A DNA stretch of 64,000 bases from Corynebacterium ulcerans (GCF_900187135.1 NZ_LT906443.1:1550001-1614000), one strand, 5' to 3'; counted from the first letter of the stretch, positions 7,990 to 16,545 are shown. The notes: a model not told the origin generated them from the sequence alone. A program made the numbers and translations.

Positions 7990-9627
7990 ATGCTTGAACT
8001 TATTTTGATCGGGCTTATCGGTGGCATTGTCACCGGTATATCTCCGTGTATTCTCCCGGTTCTTCCGGTCGTTTTGGCGGTTTCCGTAGACCGTAAACCC
8101 ACCCATGTGATCTCAGGCCTTGCGCTTAGCTTTGCCACTATTACATTGGTGGGCACTTTGATCCTTGGTGCGCTGGGACTACCTAAGGACGTGCTGCGAT
8201 GGGGCGGTATCGCATTGCTGGTCCTGGTGGGCGTGGGCATGATTGTGCCTAAGCTTGGCGAGTGGATTGAAGCGCCATTTAATCGCATCCCGCGCCCGAC
8301 ATCACTGCAGGTCAAAGCGCGTAATAAAGGTGGCTTTGCCATCGGCCTAGCGTTGGGAGCCGTATACGTTCCGTGCGCGGGACCGATCCTTGCCGCTATT
8401 ACGGTTGCTGGCGCAACTGGTGACATCGGACTTTCTACGGTGATCCTGACCGTCGCGTTTGCCATCGGCGCGAGCCTTCCGCTGCTCGTCTTCGCCCTTG
8501 CTGGTAACAAGATGGGCGAGCGTATCGACGCCGTCCGGAAGCATCGCGGCATCGTCGGCGCGATTATCTTGGCGTTGGCCTTGGCACTGGCCTTGAACGT
8601 TCCCGAGAAGCTGCAGCGCAGCCTTCCTGACTGGACTGCCGGTGTGCAGGAACGGCTAAGCGATAATGAGGCTGTTCAGAACGCTCTTAGTAGCGGAAAT
8701 GGCAACCTAGATTCCTGCCGTAGGGCTGATAAAGGCACTCTGCATGATTGTGGCTCGGCACCGGAATTTGAGGGGCTGACCGGGTGGTTTAATACGGACA
8801 AGCCGGTGGGAACGCACGAAGGTAAAGTGACGTTGGTCGATTTCTGGGCCTATGCCTGCATTAACTGCCAACGCGCTGGTGAGCACATCACCAAGCTGTA
8901 CGACGCATATAAGGATGCGGGACTACAGGTAGTAGGTGTGCACGCACCCGAGTACGGCTTTGAGCATGAGGCCGCCAATGTGCGCGCAGCGGCAAAGCGC
9001 GAGGGAATCAACTATCCAGTGGCACAGGACAATGACTTTGTTACCTGGAAGAAGTTCAACAACCGCTACTGGCCAGCGCGGTATTTGATTGATACTGAGG
9101 GCAATGTACGCCATATCCATGAGGGAGAAGGCGCTTATGCGGAGACCGAGCAGCTTGTGCGTCAGCTACTCAAGAAGGCCAATCCCAATGTTCAGCTACC
9201 TGACCCGATTGAAACTGGTGGCGGAACCGATTCTAAGCTCACGGAGCAGCGCAATCCGGAGACCTATCTGGGTGCTGAGCGGGCTCGTTTCTTTAACAAC
9301 AACAATTACGGCCTAGGAGAACGTGACTTTACGTATAAAGATCCTAAGACGGGGCAATATTCGCTCAGCGGTAAGTGGGATGTGAAAAGCGATCACATCG
9401 TTCCTGTGAAGGATGCAAAGCTGTCTATCAATGTGCATGCGGCTAAGGTCCAGCTCGTGGTATCGGGGCAAGGAAAAGTGAAAGCTACTTTCCCTGATGG
9501 CAGCAGTAAAACTTTCGACGTATCCGATGGCACGATAGACATCTATGACGCTGATAAGCCTCTCGACGGCATCATCACCCTGGAACTTGAACCGAGCGTG
9601 ACGGCGTACTCGCTCACTTTCGGGTAA
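7990..9627 (+). CDS. dipZ: DipZ: CcdA-like membrane domain fused to TlpA-like thioredoxin
   Basis: A 545-residue fusion. The N-terminal CcdA/DsbD-type membrane domain (about 1-200) has its redox cysteines in GISPCILP (Cys20) and VYVPCAGP (near residue 125). A linker with two further cysteines (DSCRR, LHDCG) follows. Then comes a TlpA-like thioredoxin domain with CINC at 290-293 in FWAYACINCQR, followed by a C-terminal beta domain of DipZ type. It would carry electrons from cytoplasmic thioredoxin across the membrane to extracytoplasmic thiols. Divergent from the Met/His-rich lipoprotein and close to sigK/rskA. A terminator follows directly. Confidence 0.9.
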   Translation: MLELILIGLIGGIVTGISPCILPVLPVVLAVSVDRKPTHVISGLALSFATITLVGTLILGALGLPKDVLRWGGIALLVLVGVGMIVPKLGEWIEAPFNRIPRPTSLQVKARNKGGFAIGLALGAVYVPCAGPILAAITVAGATGDIGLSTVILTVAFAIGASLPLLVFALAGNKMGERIDAVRKHRGIVGAIILALALALALNVPEKLQRSLPDWTAGVQERLSDNEAVQNALSSGNGNLDSCRRADKGTLHDCGSAPEFEGLTGWFNTDKPVGTHEGKVTLVDFWAYACINCQRAGEHITKLYDAYKDAGLQVVGVHAPEYGFEHEAANVRAAAKREGINYPVAQDNDFVTWKKFNNRYWPARYLIDTEGNVRHIHEGEGAYAETEQLVRQLLKKANPNVQLPDPIETGGGTDSKLTEQRNPETYLGAERARFFNNNNYGLGERDFTYKDPKTGQYSLSGKWDVKSDHIVPVKDAKLSINVHAAKVQLVVSGQGKVKATFPDGSSKTFDVSDGTIDIYDADKPLDGIITLELEPSVTAYSLTFG

Positions 9628-9640
9628 CGCCGAGATCTAT

Positions 9641-9686
9641 AACCGGGAGAGCATGTTCATACTTATGGACGTGTGCTCTCCCGGTT
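9641..9686 (+). terminator. Intrinsic terminator after dipZ
   Basis: Exact 13-bp inverted repeat AACCGGGAGAGCA and its complement, 20-nt loop, then TTGTT, beginning 14 bp after the dipZ stop. Confidence 0.8.
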
Positions 9687-9837
9687 TGTTCATACCCGTG
9701 TGCGTTTTCTGTGTGTGGTGAGTTTTACCCACCAAAGGGGTAAAAAGAGCCGAAACTTTTTCTTAAGTAGCACATTTTCTACCTTTTTTGACGTGTTTGT
9801 GGGAGAGTCAAAAAGAACTAAAGGAGTGGAAAGCGTT

Positions 9838-10464
9838 ATGGAGTTTCTGCCTTACGAGGCGTTCGAGGGAGAAGTGGCGTCCGTCGTGTCTGGCAGTGAT
9901 GAGGACATCATTGCTGGTGTGAAAGCGATCATCAACGTTGAGGGGCCGGTATTGGGTTCTCGACTGTTTGTAGCGTACTGCCGTGCCTCGAACCAAAAAC
10001 TAGGTCGACGAATCCGTGAACGCCTGATGCTCGCAGTAGAACAAGCACTCAACTCTGGTGAAGTAGTAGCTGATAGGCCCTTTACTCGCGTAAATACTGA
10101 AGCGATGGTGCTTCGTCCACGCGATAAGGCTGAGGTAGTGGTGCGCTCACTAGGACCCCGTACTCTCGAACAAATCCCGTTGGTAGAACTCCAGACCGTT
10201 ATGTGCGGCATTGAGTCAGAAAACCCGGATATAGGAAAAGGGGATTTGTACAAACAAACCCTGATTTTCTATGACCGCTGGGGAAAACTGAGCAATAAAG
10301 TACGCCTGCTTTTAGACCCAGCTTATGACGCTGGTGGTCTTGGTGGCGAGGGATCACGCCCCGCCGTTAGCCGTAAATACTCTTCCGGTCAGGTGCCAGG
10401 GCGCCCTGTGCAACGACGGGGCACATACCGGACTACGGTTCGACGAGCCATGCGCGATTGGTAA
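9838..10464 (+). CDS. Stand-alone DUF3320-like domain protein
   Basis: A 208-residue soluble protein. The start ATG at 9838 (MEFLPYEAFEGEV) has AAGGAG upstream at about 11 bases. Residues about 15-95 (IIAGVKAIINVEGPVLGSRL, then LGRRIRERLMLAVEQAL) resemble the DUF3320 domain found at the C-terminus of large REase/helicase proteins, a winged-helix-like module. The middle part (RSLGPRTLEQIPLVELQTVM) repeats that pattern weakly and the C-terminus is basic and Arg-rich. No nuclease or helicase part is attached. Nucleic-acid binding is plausible. Convergent with the ABC importer genes. Confidence 0.6.
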   Translation: MEFLPYEAFEGEVASVVSGSDEDIIAGVKAIINVEGPVLGSRLFVAYCRASNQKLGRRIRERLMLAVEQALNSGEVVADRPFTRVNTEAMVLRPRDKAEVVVRSLGPRTLEQIPLVELQTVMCGIESENPDIGKGDLYKQTLIFYDRWGKLSNKVRLLLDPAYDAGGLGGEGSRPAVSRKYSSGQVPGRPVQRRGTYRTTVRRAMRDW

Positions 10465-10465
10465 C

Positions 10466-11146
10466 TTATGACGTCGCGCTGTGCACCCCAGTATTTCGCT
10501 GAACGGTGGAGAGTATTTGGTCAAGAATCAGGGCCAATACGATAACCAAAACGGAACCGGCAAGCATTTCTATGTAATCGCGCGCTTTGAGTCCGTGGAA
10601 GATGAATCGTCCGAGCCCTATGTCTGACGTATAAGCCGCGAGAGTGGCTGTGGCTGTGACCTGCAAGGTTGCTGATCGTATGCCGCCCACGAGCACGGAA
10701 GCACCTAACGGGAGTTCCACGTTTTTAATGATCTGCCACTCGGTATACCCCATGGCTCGGGCGGCATCCACAGTGTCGCGGTCTACGCTGGCCACTCCCG
10801 CATAGGCCCCGGCCAGCAATGAAGGGATAGCGAGTATCACGAGAGCTATGAGCGGTGCACTTAGCCCGATGCCCAAGGCAAGGCCAAAGATCGTGAGCAG
10901 GCCAAGAGTGGGCAGCGCGCGCGCAGCGCCGCTGATTGCACCGATAACCGCAGAACCGCGTCCGGTATGGCCGATAGCTACGCCGGCTGGGATAGCAAAA
11001 GCAGCGGCAATGGCTACGGCAGCCAGGCTGATACCCACGTGCTCGCCAATTCGGATGAGATAGCCGGTGGGGCCCCACCACCGGGAAGCGGTAGTGAGCA
11101 GGGCGAAGAGATCGGAAAACCAACTCATTTCTTTATCACCGACCAA
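10466..11146 (-). CDS. Glycine betaine/choline-type ABC transporter permease (OpuC/ProW-like)
   Basis: A 226-residue permease with about six membrane helices and the conserved EAA-type loop GVASVDRDTVDAARAMGYTE followed by WQIIKNVELPLG, as in osmoprotectant permeases of the OpuBB/OpuCD group. It is the last gene of a three-gene leftward operon and overlaps the preceding permease by 22 bases. With the ATPase it would form the transport core for compatible solutes. No substrate-binding protein gene follows and this protein has no fused binding domain. Confidence 0.85.
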   Translation of the reverse strand: MVGDKEMSWFSDLFALLTTASRWWGPTGYLIRIGEHVGISLAAVAIAAAFAIPAGVAIGHTGRGSAVIGAISGAARALPTLGLLTIFGLALGIGLSAPLIALVILAIPSLLAGAYAGVASVDRDTVDAARAMGYTEWQIIKNVELPLGASVLVGGIRSATLQVTATATLAAYTSDIGLGRFIFHGLKARDYIEMLAGSVLVIVLALILDQILSTVQRNTGVHSATS

Positions 11147-11763
11147 GGTGCGAGTACGCGTTGAAGGAGGAGGCAGAGGACGTCGAAAAGCACAGCCAGG
11201 ATGACTACTGCACCGATGCCCGTGAGTACCTCAGCGGTGATGTTGCGTTGAAAGCCGTCGGTAAACAGCGTTCCTAGGCTTGATACGCCTATCAATGCGC
11301 CGATGGTTACGAGGCCAATAGTGGAGACGCCAAGCACACGGATTCCAGAAATTAATACCGGAATAGCAAGTGGCAGATCCACTTTTACGGCGATTTGAGG
11401 TGCGCTCATTCCCTGGGCTGATGCGGACATGCGCACGTCCTCAGGGATGGAACGGAAGGCATCTGTTGCAGTACGCGCAAGGAGTGCCACCCCATAAATG
11501 CATAGCGCGATAATGACGTTGGTATCTGACCGCAGCGGAACTCCCACGATGAAAGGAACCAAGATCAGCATGGGAAGAGCCGGGATTGTATAGGCCAAGG
11601 ATGCTGCGGATACCACTAGGTTGCCTACGCGCGGGCTGCGGGCAGCGAACATGCCGATAGGGATGGAGACCGCAATGCTAATCAGGATTGCCGGAATACT
11701 GAGCAGGAGATGGGCGGCCGCCATATCCAGCACATATGGCCACGCGTGACGTAGCCACATCAT
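11125..11763 (-). CDS. Glycine betaine/choline-type ABC transporter permease
   Basis: A 212-residue inner-membrane permease, homologous to the next gene, with an EAA-like loop TATDAFRSIPEDVRMSASAQ followed by GMSAPQIAVKVDLPLAIPV. It overlaps the ATPase stop by four bases (ATGA) and the second permease start by 22 bases, so all three subunits are translationally coupled. Two different permeases plus one ATPase is the usual OpuC/OpuB composition. Confidence 0.85.
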   Translation of the reverse strand: MMWLRHAWPYVLDMAAAHLLLSIPAILISIAVSIPIGMFAARSPRVGNLVVSAASLAYTIPALPMLILVPFIVGVPLRSDTNVIIALCIYGVALLARTATDAFRSIPEDVRMSASAQGMSAPQIAVKVDLPLAIPVLISGIRVLGVSTIGLVTIGALIGVSSLGTLFTDGFQRNITAEVLTGIGAVVILAVLFDVLCLLLQRVLAPWSVIKK

Positions 11764-12668
11764 GAGTCCTCACCTAAACGACCGACTGGGCGACCTTGCT
11801 TATCCACCACAACCCGGGAACCGCCGATAACCGCGGTGTGCAAGTCTCTATCTGCTCGATTTGTGCCCATGAACTGGGCGACAAAGTCATTGGCTGGCTG
11901 TGCGAAAATTTCCGTAGGCGTGCCAGCTTGGGCAATTTTTCCGCCTTTTTCCAGCACCACAATGTTATCGCCTAGGAGAAAGGCTTCATCGACGTCATGG
12001 GTCACCACCACCACGGTTTTATGCAGACGGGCCTGCAACTCAATGAGCTGTTGCTGTAGCGCACGACGCACGATCGGGTCGACCGCGCCAAAAGGCTCGT
12101 CCATCAACAAAATGTCCGGGTCTGCGGCAAGCGCGCGGGCAACACCAACGCGCTGTTGCTGTCCGCCGGAGAGCTCACCTGGATAGCGATTTTCAAAGCT
12201 GGGGTCGAGCTCTACCGTTTCCAAGGCCAGCCGGGCGCGTCGAATAGCTTCTTCTTTTGGCTCACGGTTAAGCAAAGGAACCGTTGTCACATTATCCAGC
12301 ACCTTGCGGTGGGGGAGGAGTCCACCGCTTTGAATGACGTATCCGATGGATCTGCGAAGTTCCACGGGATTGACATCGGCCACGTTACGGCCGCGCACGC
12401 GAACCTCACCGGACGTGGGTTCAACCATGCGGTTAATCATCCTCAGGAGAGTGGTCTTTCCGCAGCCGGAGGAGCCAACAAAAACGGTGGTTTGATTTTC
12501 TGGAATGACAAGGTTGAAGTTGTTCACAGCATTTTCTGTTGGTGCTTGTTTTTCAGATGCTGTGTTTACTTGTGTCTTATTTTTCTTGTCACCTTTTTCT
12601 TTGCGGGGGTTAGCGTAGCTCTTGCTGACGTCGATAAATTCGATCATAGTTGCTGCTTCCGTTGGCAC
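11760..12668 (-). CDS. Osmoprotectant ABC transporter ATP-binding protein
   Basis: A 302-residue ABC ATPase of the ProV/OpuCA class. Walker A is VGSSGCGKTTLL, the Q-loop region VIQSGGLLPH, the signature LSGGQQQRVGVARA, Walker B ILLMDEPFGAVDP, and the H-loop VVVTHDVDEA. It lacks the C-terminal CBS domains of many OpuCA proteins. Unusually, a hydrophilic Lys/Asn/Thr-rich insertion of about 30 residues (NPRKEKGDKKNKTQ and onward) interrupts the N-terminal beta region before Walker A. The start may be at the internal ATG seven codons downstream (MIEFIDVSKSYA). First gene of the operon. Confidence 0.88.
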   Translation of the reverse strand: MPTEAATMIEFIDVSKSYANPRKEKGDKKNKTQVNTASEKQAPTENAVNNFNLVIPENQTTVFVGSSGCGKTTLLRMINRMVEPTSGEVRVRGRNVADVNPVELRRSIGYVIQSGGLLPHRKVLDNVTTVPLLNREPKEEAIRRARLALETVELDPSFENRYPGELSGGQQQRVGVARALAADPDILLMDEPFGAVDPIVRRALQQQLIELQARLHKTVVVVTHDVDEAFLLGDNIVVLEKGGKIAQAGTPTEIFAQPANDFVAQFMGTNRADRDLHTAVIGGSRVVVDKQGRPVGRLGEDS

Positions 12669-12976
12669 TCTGCCGCTTGGGTGACGTGAAATGGGTAATG
12701 TCGGCTTAAGGATTATATAAGCATTTGCTGTGTTATATGCTAATTTCCTGTTCCTGCTATTAAAAAGTGGACTGTGGAGTTTTGCTGTTTGGCTATAAGT
12801 GCGACCTATAGCGGACTCTATGGGCCATCATACTGATTTAGCTTCGAACAGTCCGGGAGTAACCGAACTTTAGTTGGCTAAGTGCTTAGATGTGCTCGGT
12901 GATTTTTACGCGTAACGACGGCTCTACCACCTATAACCTTCCATAGGGAATGGCAGTTATGTTGTTGTGGTTTTGT
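12669..12976. other. Intergenic region before the ABC importer operon
   Basis: 308 bp without a supportable gene. It should contain the promoter of the leftward ABC operon. No strong palindrome or RNA structure was seen. Confidence 0.4.
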
Positions 12977-13300
12977 CTATGTATTGGTGTCGCTTCTTTC
13001 GCGCAACATGGAATAGACGGTCGGGCCATGAGGTATTTGTGTTAGGGAGGTCACGTTAAAATCATAACGAGAATAGAGGGTGACATTCCGGGAGTCTGAT
13101 GTTTCCAAAGAAACCTTTGCTTGGATTGCATCTAAACGCTGTAGTCCATCTGCAAGGAGGGCTGAAGCTATGCCTTGTCCCCAGTTATCGGGATGGACCC
13201 CGATGGTGGCGAGATTCCAAGAGTCCTTAGGATGTTGAGGGATTTTTGTATTTAGCATGGCTTGAATACGAAGCGTCCTGGGTTTAGTTTCGCGTTGGTT
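12977..13300 (-). pseudogene. GNAT acetyltransferase, C-terminal fragment
   Basis: About 95 residues match the C-terminal half of a GNAT N-acetyltransferase: LATIGVHPDNWGQGIASAL (acetyl-CoA-binding motif A, Q/R-x-x-G-x-G/A) and then SRNVTLYSRYDFNVT. The N-terminal half is missing and the frame runs into IS3-family transposase sequence at about 13300. The gene was evidently cut by the mobile element and is probably non-functional. Confidence 0.75.
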
Positions 13301-13548
13301 GTTTAAGCGCGGGTGAGCGCTTGGGTTTGATTGTAAGCGGTTTCTACTTCGATGGGGGTCCGGTGGCCTAGCGCCTCGTTGAGGCGTTGGTTGTTCCACC
13401 AGGACACCCAGCCCATGGTGGCGATCTCCACGGTCTTGACATCCGGCCACCGGCGCGCATAGATCAGCTCAGTTTTATAGAGACCGTTGACTGTTTTGGC
13501 CAACGCGTTGTCGTAGGAATCTGCGGTGGTACCCACGGACGCTTCAAC
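13300..13548 (-). mobile_element. IS3-family transposase, C-terminal third
   Basis: The frame encodes VEASVGTTADSYDNALAKTV and continues through YARRWPDVKTVEIATMGWVS to the typical IS3 OrfB end WWNNQRLNEALGHRTPIEVE; the stop is at 13303. It contains the last acidic residue of the DDE catalytic triad region. The preceding part of the transposase is absent here but is found, ending just where this begins, at 18426-18915. To the right it is fused to plasmid rep sequence, to the left to a truncated acetyltransferase. Confidence 0.85.
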
Positions 13549-14200
13549 GACTGCGGTGATGAGCGCATCGGTATAAAACGGCGAACGCGACAGATGGTGC
13601 GCGAACGCAACGTCACCGCAGAGTAGTTCGGCCATGATCGTCATTGTCACGCTCAGAAGACAAACGTTTGAAGCATCTCCTCCCCCTCGGCGTAGAGTGG
13701 ATCGATCAGCCAGATCAGCTGGCACTTGCCGTTGGTGGGGTTGATTCCGATCCATGAAGGGCCGGCGTTACCGGCGGCAAGTACGGCAAGCTTTTGACTC
13801 ACAGTCTCGTTGAGGCATTCGATCATTCCGCCGGCCAAGCCCCAACGGTCAATGTCAACGACGATCACTGTGGAGCGTTGTTTGTGGGTCAGGGTGACGT
13901 GCTGGCATCGTCCAAGGGCTGGGACTTGAATGCGATAGAGCTTCGGGACGATGCTGCCGTCTTTGTCCTTGCGCCAGGCGGCTTTGAAGTTGCGGGTGGG
14001 GCTTCCTGGAGGGTTTTGCGCCCCAAGTGGGCAATGAGTCGTAGTCGATCCTCGTGGGCAACATCGAAGTTGCCCAGAGAGGTCGGCGTAGCGCCCAGTG
14101 TTTGGGCCAGCAGCTTTGCTGCGTCCCAGTGGGACTTTTTTTTGGGGGGGGGGACACGCTGGCGATCTAACAGTGAATTTTCCGTATTGGGTAGACTCAT
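13549..14200 (-). pseudogene. Corynebacterial plasmid replication protein (RepA-like), decayed
   Basis: Pieces of a plasmid replicase are spread over several frames: MSLPNTENSLLDRQRV at the start, then LGAQNPPGSPTRNFKAAWRK, VIVVDIDRWGLAGGM, GPSWIGINPTNGKCQLIWLI and finally AELLCGDVAFAHHLSRSPFY. These match the N-terminal to central part of pNG2/pCG-type Rep proteins. At least two or three frameshifts separate them, and the C-terminal part is replaced by transposase sequence. A T8-G10 homopolymer run (14136-14153) lies in the gene. It marks this stretch as plasmid-derived. Confidence 0.75.
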
Positions 14201-14635
14201 TGTCAGGCTTTTCCTCAGATGGGTGCTGGGGCGTAAAACGAGCATGATCTGGACGGACATCCGGATCATGCTCTTTTCATTTTTAGCTGTTAACCAGTGT
14301 AAATCACGACAGTGTTATTTAGTTGAACATTCCTGGCCGTGTCCCCGTGTCGTAGTCATCCAAGAGTCGTGCAACCACCATGCGGAATCGGTGATTGAAT
14401 TCTTTTTGCAGATCGCTATCTGGGCAGTTTTCCCATTGGCCAACTTCGAAGTGTGATAGATATTCCTCAATCGCTTTTCTGAGGTGGCGTGCTCGTGAAC
14501 GCTGTGTGCGAGCGGGAGCCGGCTCCCGCTGTTCACCGAATCACACCTTCCTTTTGGACGTTCTCACCGTGGTTTCCTGAGATTACGTACTGCTATTTTC
14601 CAACCTAGTCCCCGTACATCAGAATCTCACTTTAA
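14201..14635. other. Intergenic region between rep remnant and the kinase operon
   Basis: About 430 bp with no supportable gene; short ORFs on both strands show no protein-like features. An exact dyad CACTT-T-AAGTG lies at 14629-14639, just upstream of the kinase start, and could be an operator. The rest is probably plasmid backbone. Confidence 0.4.
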
Positions 14636-14656
14636 GTGAACGGTAGCCTTAAGTTC

Positions 14657-15718
14657 ATGATTGTTCAGCGTCTACCGGTCACGTTGATCCTGGCTGCTCT
14701 AGCACTCATCTTCAGCGGTGCGAGCATCCTTGATGAAGATCCCACCACACCACTGATCACCGCCCTGATCATCATCCAAGCACTCAGCCTGATCGCAGCA
14801 CCCCACCACCCACGCATCAGCACCGGCATCTACCTCACAGCATTCCTCAGCGCACTACTTGCCGGCTATTCCACAGGCCTCGAACTCTTCCTCGGCGTCT
14901 TCTTAACCACCACCATCGCCGCCACCGGACACCACCTCCTGGCCGCACTGATCACCGCCATCATCACACTCGGTGGCTTCTACACACCGGACGAAGCACA
15001 TTTCACTTTCGACCCCATCGCCCTGATGATCTTTTGCACCATCATCGGCTTTGCCTACCTGCTAGGCATCTGGATCCACCGCAACCACCAACAACACCTC
15101 CACGCCCAACGCACCCAACAAACTCGCCACCAACAACTCACCAGTCTGCTCCACGACACCATCGCCGCCGACCTGACCTCCGTCATCGTCCAACTCGAAA
15201 CACTCGCCATCATCACCCCACAACGCCACGACGAACTAACACACACCGCACACACCGCCCGCACCGCCCTCGACCGCATCCGACAACTATTAACAACCCT
15301 CAACACTCACCCCAACACCGAATCCACAACCAGCCTACCCATCGCCCTGGGCAACACCACCAAGCGACTCCGCAACCACGGCTTTACCGTCACAACCACC
15401 ACCCAAACGCACACGCCCGTGACCCTACCCCTGCACAACACCGTCCTGGAGCGCTTCTTAAGCGAAACAGCGACCAACATCATCAAACACGCCACAGCTC
15501 ACAGCCCCGTAACGATCAACTCAACTTCCAACGAAAAAGGCGTGACCATCACCATCACTAACCACCACAACCTCACCACCACACCTGTCAAGGATTCAAC
15601 CCACCTCGGACTCACCAGCATGTCCCACACACTGCACACACTCGGCGGCACCCTGACAACGCATTCCGACGATCACCAATGGATTACAACTTCCTACCTG
15701 CCTTTGTCGAGGAAATAG
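14657..15718 (+). CDS. Sensor histidine kinase of a peptide-linked two-component system
   Basis: A protein of about 353 residues. The N-terminal membrane domain has about six helices (from VTLILAALALIFSGASIL to FCTIIGFAYLLGIWI). A HisKA_3-type helix with the phospho-accepting His in SLLHDTIAADLTSVIVQLET and a degenerate HATPase domain (ETATNIIKHATAHSPVTI, HLGLTSMSHTLHTLGGTL) follow. ATG at 14657 is preferred; a GTG at 14636 is possible. Coding sequence is strikingly C-rich and G-poor (ACC, CAC, AAC codons), unlike its neighbours, indicating foreign origin. A 55-residue secreted peptide and a NarL-type regulator follow directly. Confidence 0.85.
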   Translation: MIVQRLPVTLILAALALIFSGASILDEDPTTPLITALIIIQALSLIAAPHHPRISTGIYLTAFLSALLAGYSTGLELFLGVFLTTTIAATGHHLLAALITAIITLGGFYTPDEAHFTFDPIALMIFCTIIGFAYLLGIWIHRNHQQHLHAQRTQQTRHQQLTSLLHDTIAADLTSVIVQLETLAIITPQRHDELTHTAHTARTALDRIRQLLTTLNTHPNTESTTSLPIALGNTTKRLRNHGFTVTTTTQTHTPVTLPLHNTVLERFLSETATNIIKHATAHSPVTINSTSNEKGVTITITNHHNLTTTPVKDSTHLGLTSMSHTLHTLGGTLTTHSDDHQWITTSYLPLSRK

Positions 15719-15733
15719 CCATAGACTACAACT

Positions 15734-15901
15734 ATGTACATGCCCAAAGTCATCACATATGCAGCCCTTGGCGTATTGCTGCCACTGACACCCGTAATAG
15801 CTATCACCCCAGCAAATGAGGCCAACATTTCAGCAATCTTCGGTTTTACCGACTGGTTAAGTTGTTCCAAGAACCCACAATTGCCCTGGTGTAAAAAATG
15901 A
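15734..15901 (+). CDS. Small secreted peptide with two cysteines, candidate signal or bacteriocin peptide
   Basis: A 55-codon ORF starting at 15734 (or 15740) encodes a signal-peptide-like N-terminus (MPKVITYAALGVLLPLTPV, then IAITPANEA) followed by about 30 residues ending DWLSCSKNPQLPWCKK. The two Cys could form a disulphide loop. It starts 16 bp after the kinase stop and its TGA overlaps the ATG of the response regulator (ATGA), so the three genes are one translational unit. AGGAAA lies about 17 bp upstream, so initiation is probably weak or coupled. The arrangement kinase-peptide-regulator recalls peptide pheromone systems. I do not recognise the family. Confidence 0.65.
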   Translation: MYMPKVITYAALGVLLPLTPVIAITPANEANISAIFGFTDWLSCSKNPQLPWCKK

Positions 15902-16545
15902 CCACACGCATTTTGCTTGTCGATGACGACCGCGACATCCGTGGCGCTTTTCCTGTGTACTTCTCCACCACCGACGATCTGAAGGTCGTGGACGCAGCCA
16001 CCACAGGACGGCAAGCCCTGCACTGGCTGGACACCAACGAATGTGATCTTGTCTTATCCGATATTCACATGCCGGACATCAACGGCATTGAACTGCTCCA
16101 ACACATCCAGAATCTTAAGCATCCACCCCTGTTCGTCGGCATGACCGCCTTCGACACTGATGACACGATGCTCAAGTGCTTAAGCTTGGGTGCAGTGGGT
16201 TACATCATCAAAGGACAAGCCCCAAAATCAATCATCCACTCCCTCCGCGACGCAACACACGGGGGAACAGCACTGTCACCAGACTGCCTCAGCCGCCTCA
16301 TTGGCATCAAAGCCTCAAACGGAAACCAATACGCACTTTACGCACCGAAGATTAACGACCGTGAACAAGCTATCTTGTCCCTAATATGCGAGGGAAAAAC
16401 AAACAGAGAAATCGGCAAATCGATGAACTTGGCCGAGGTCACGGTTAGAAAAGCAACTTCGACACTATTTCATCGCTTCTCTGCCAAAAATCGCGTAGAT
16501 CTTGCCGTCAAGTACCAAGCAGTCAAAGACATGTATCAGCGCTAG
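15898..16545 (+). CDS. NarL/LuxR-type response regulator
   Basis: A 215-residue regulator. Receiver: acidic DDD at residues 9-11, phospho-acceptor Asp in LVLSDIHMPDINGIELL, and a conserved Thr and Lys further on. DNA-binding part: INDREQAILSLICEGKTNRE followed by NLAEVTVRKATSTLFHRF, a LuxR-type helix-turn-helix. Its start overlaps the stop of the secreted-peptide gene, so its synthesis is tied to that of the peptide. A likely target is the promoter before 16760, where an exact dyad is present at 16624-16639. C-rich codon use is weaker than in the kinase. Confidence 0.88.
   Translation: MTTRILLVDDDRDIRGAFPVYFSTTDDLKVVDAATTGRQALHWLDTNECDLVLSDIHMPDINGIELLQHIQNLKHPPLFVGMTAFDTDDTMLKCLSLGAVGYIIKGQAPKSIIHSLRDATHGGTALSPDCLSRLIGIKASNGNQYALYAPKINDREQAILSLICEGKTNREIGKSMNLAEVTVRKATSTLFHRFSAKNRVDLAVKYQAVKDMYQR

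Noticed and set aside
7833..8552. 239-codon minus-strand frame over the start of dipZ
   Set aside because: Antisense to the CcdA domain; low-complexity Pro/Thr composition typical of a shadow frame.
15034..15561. 175-codon His/Pro/Arg-rich plus frame inside the kinase gene
   Set aside because: Alternative frame of C-rich kinase DNA; no plausible protein features.
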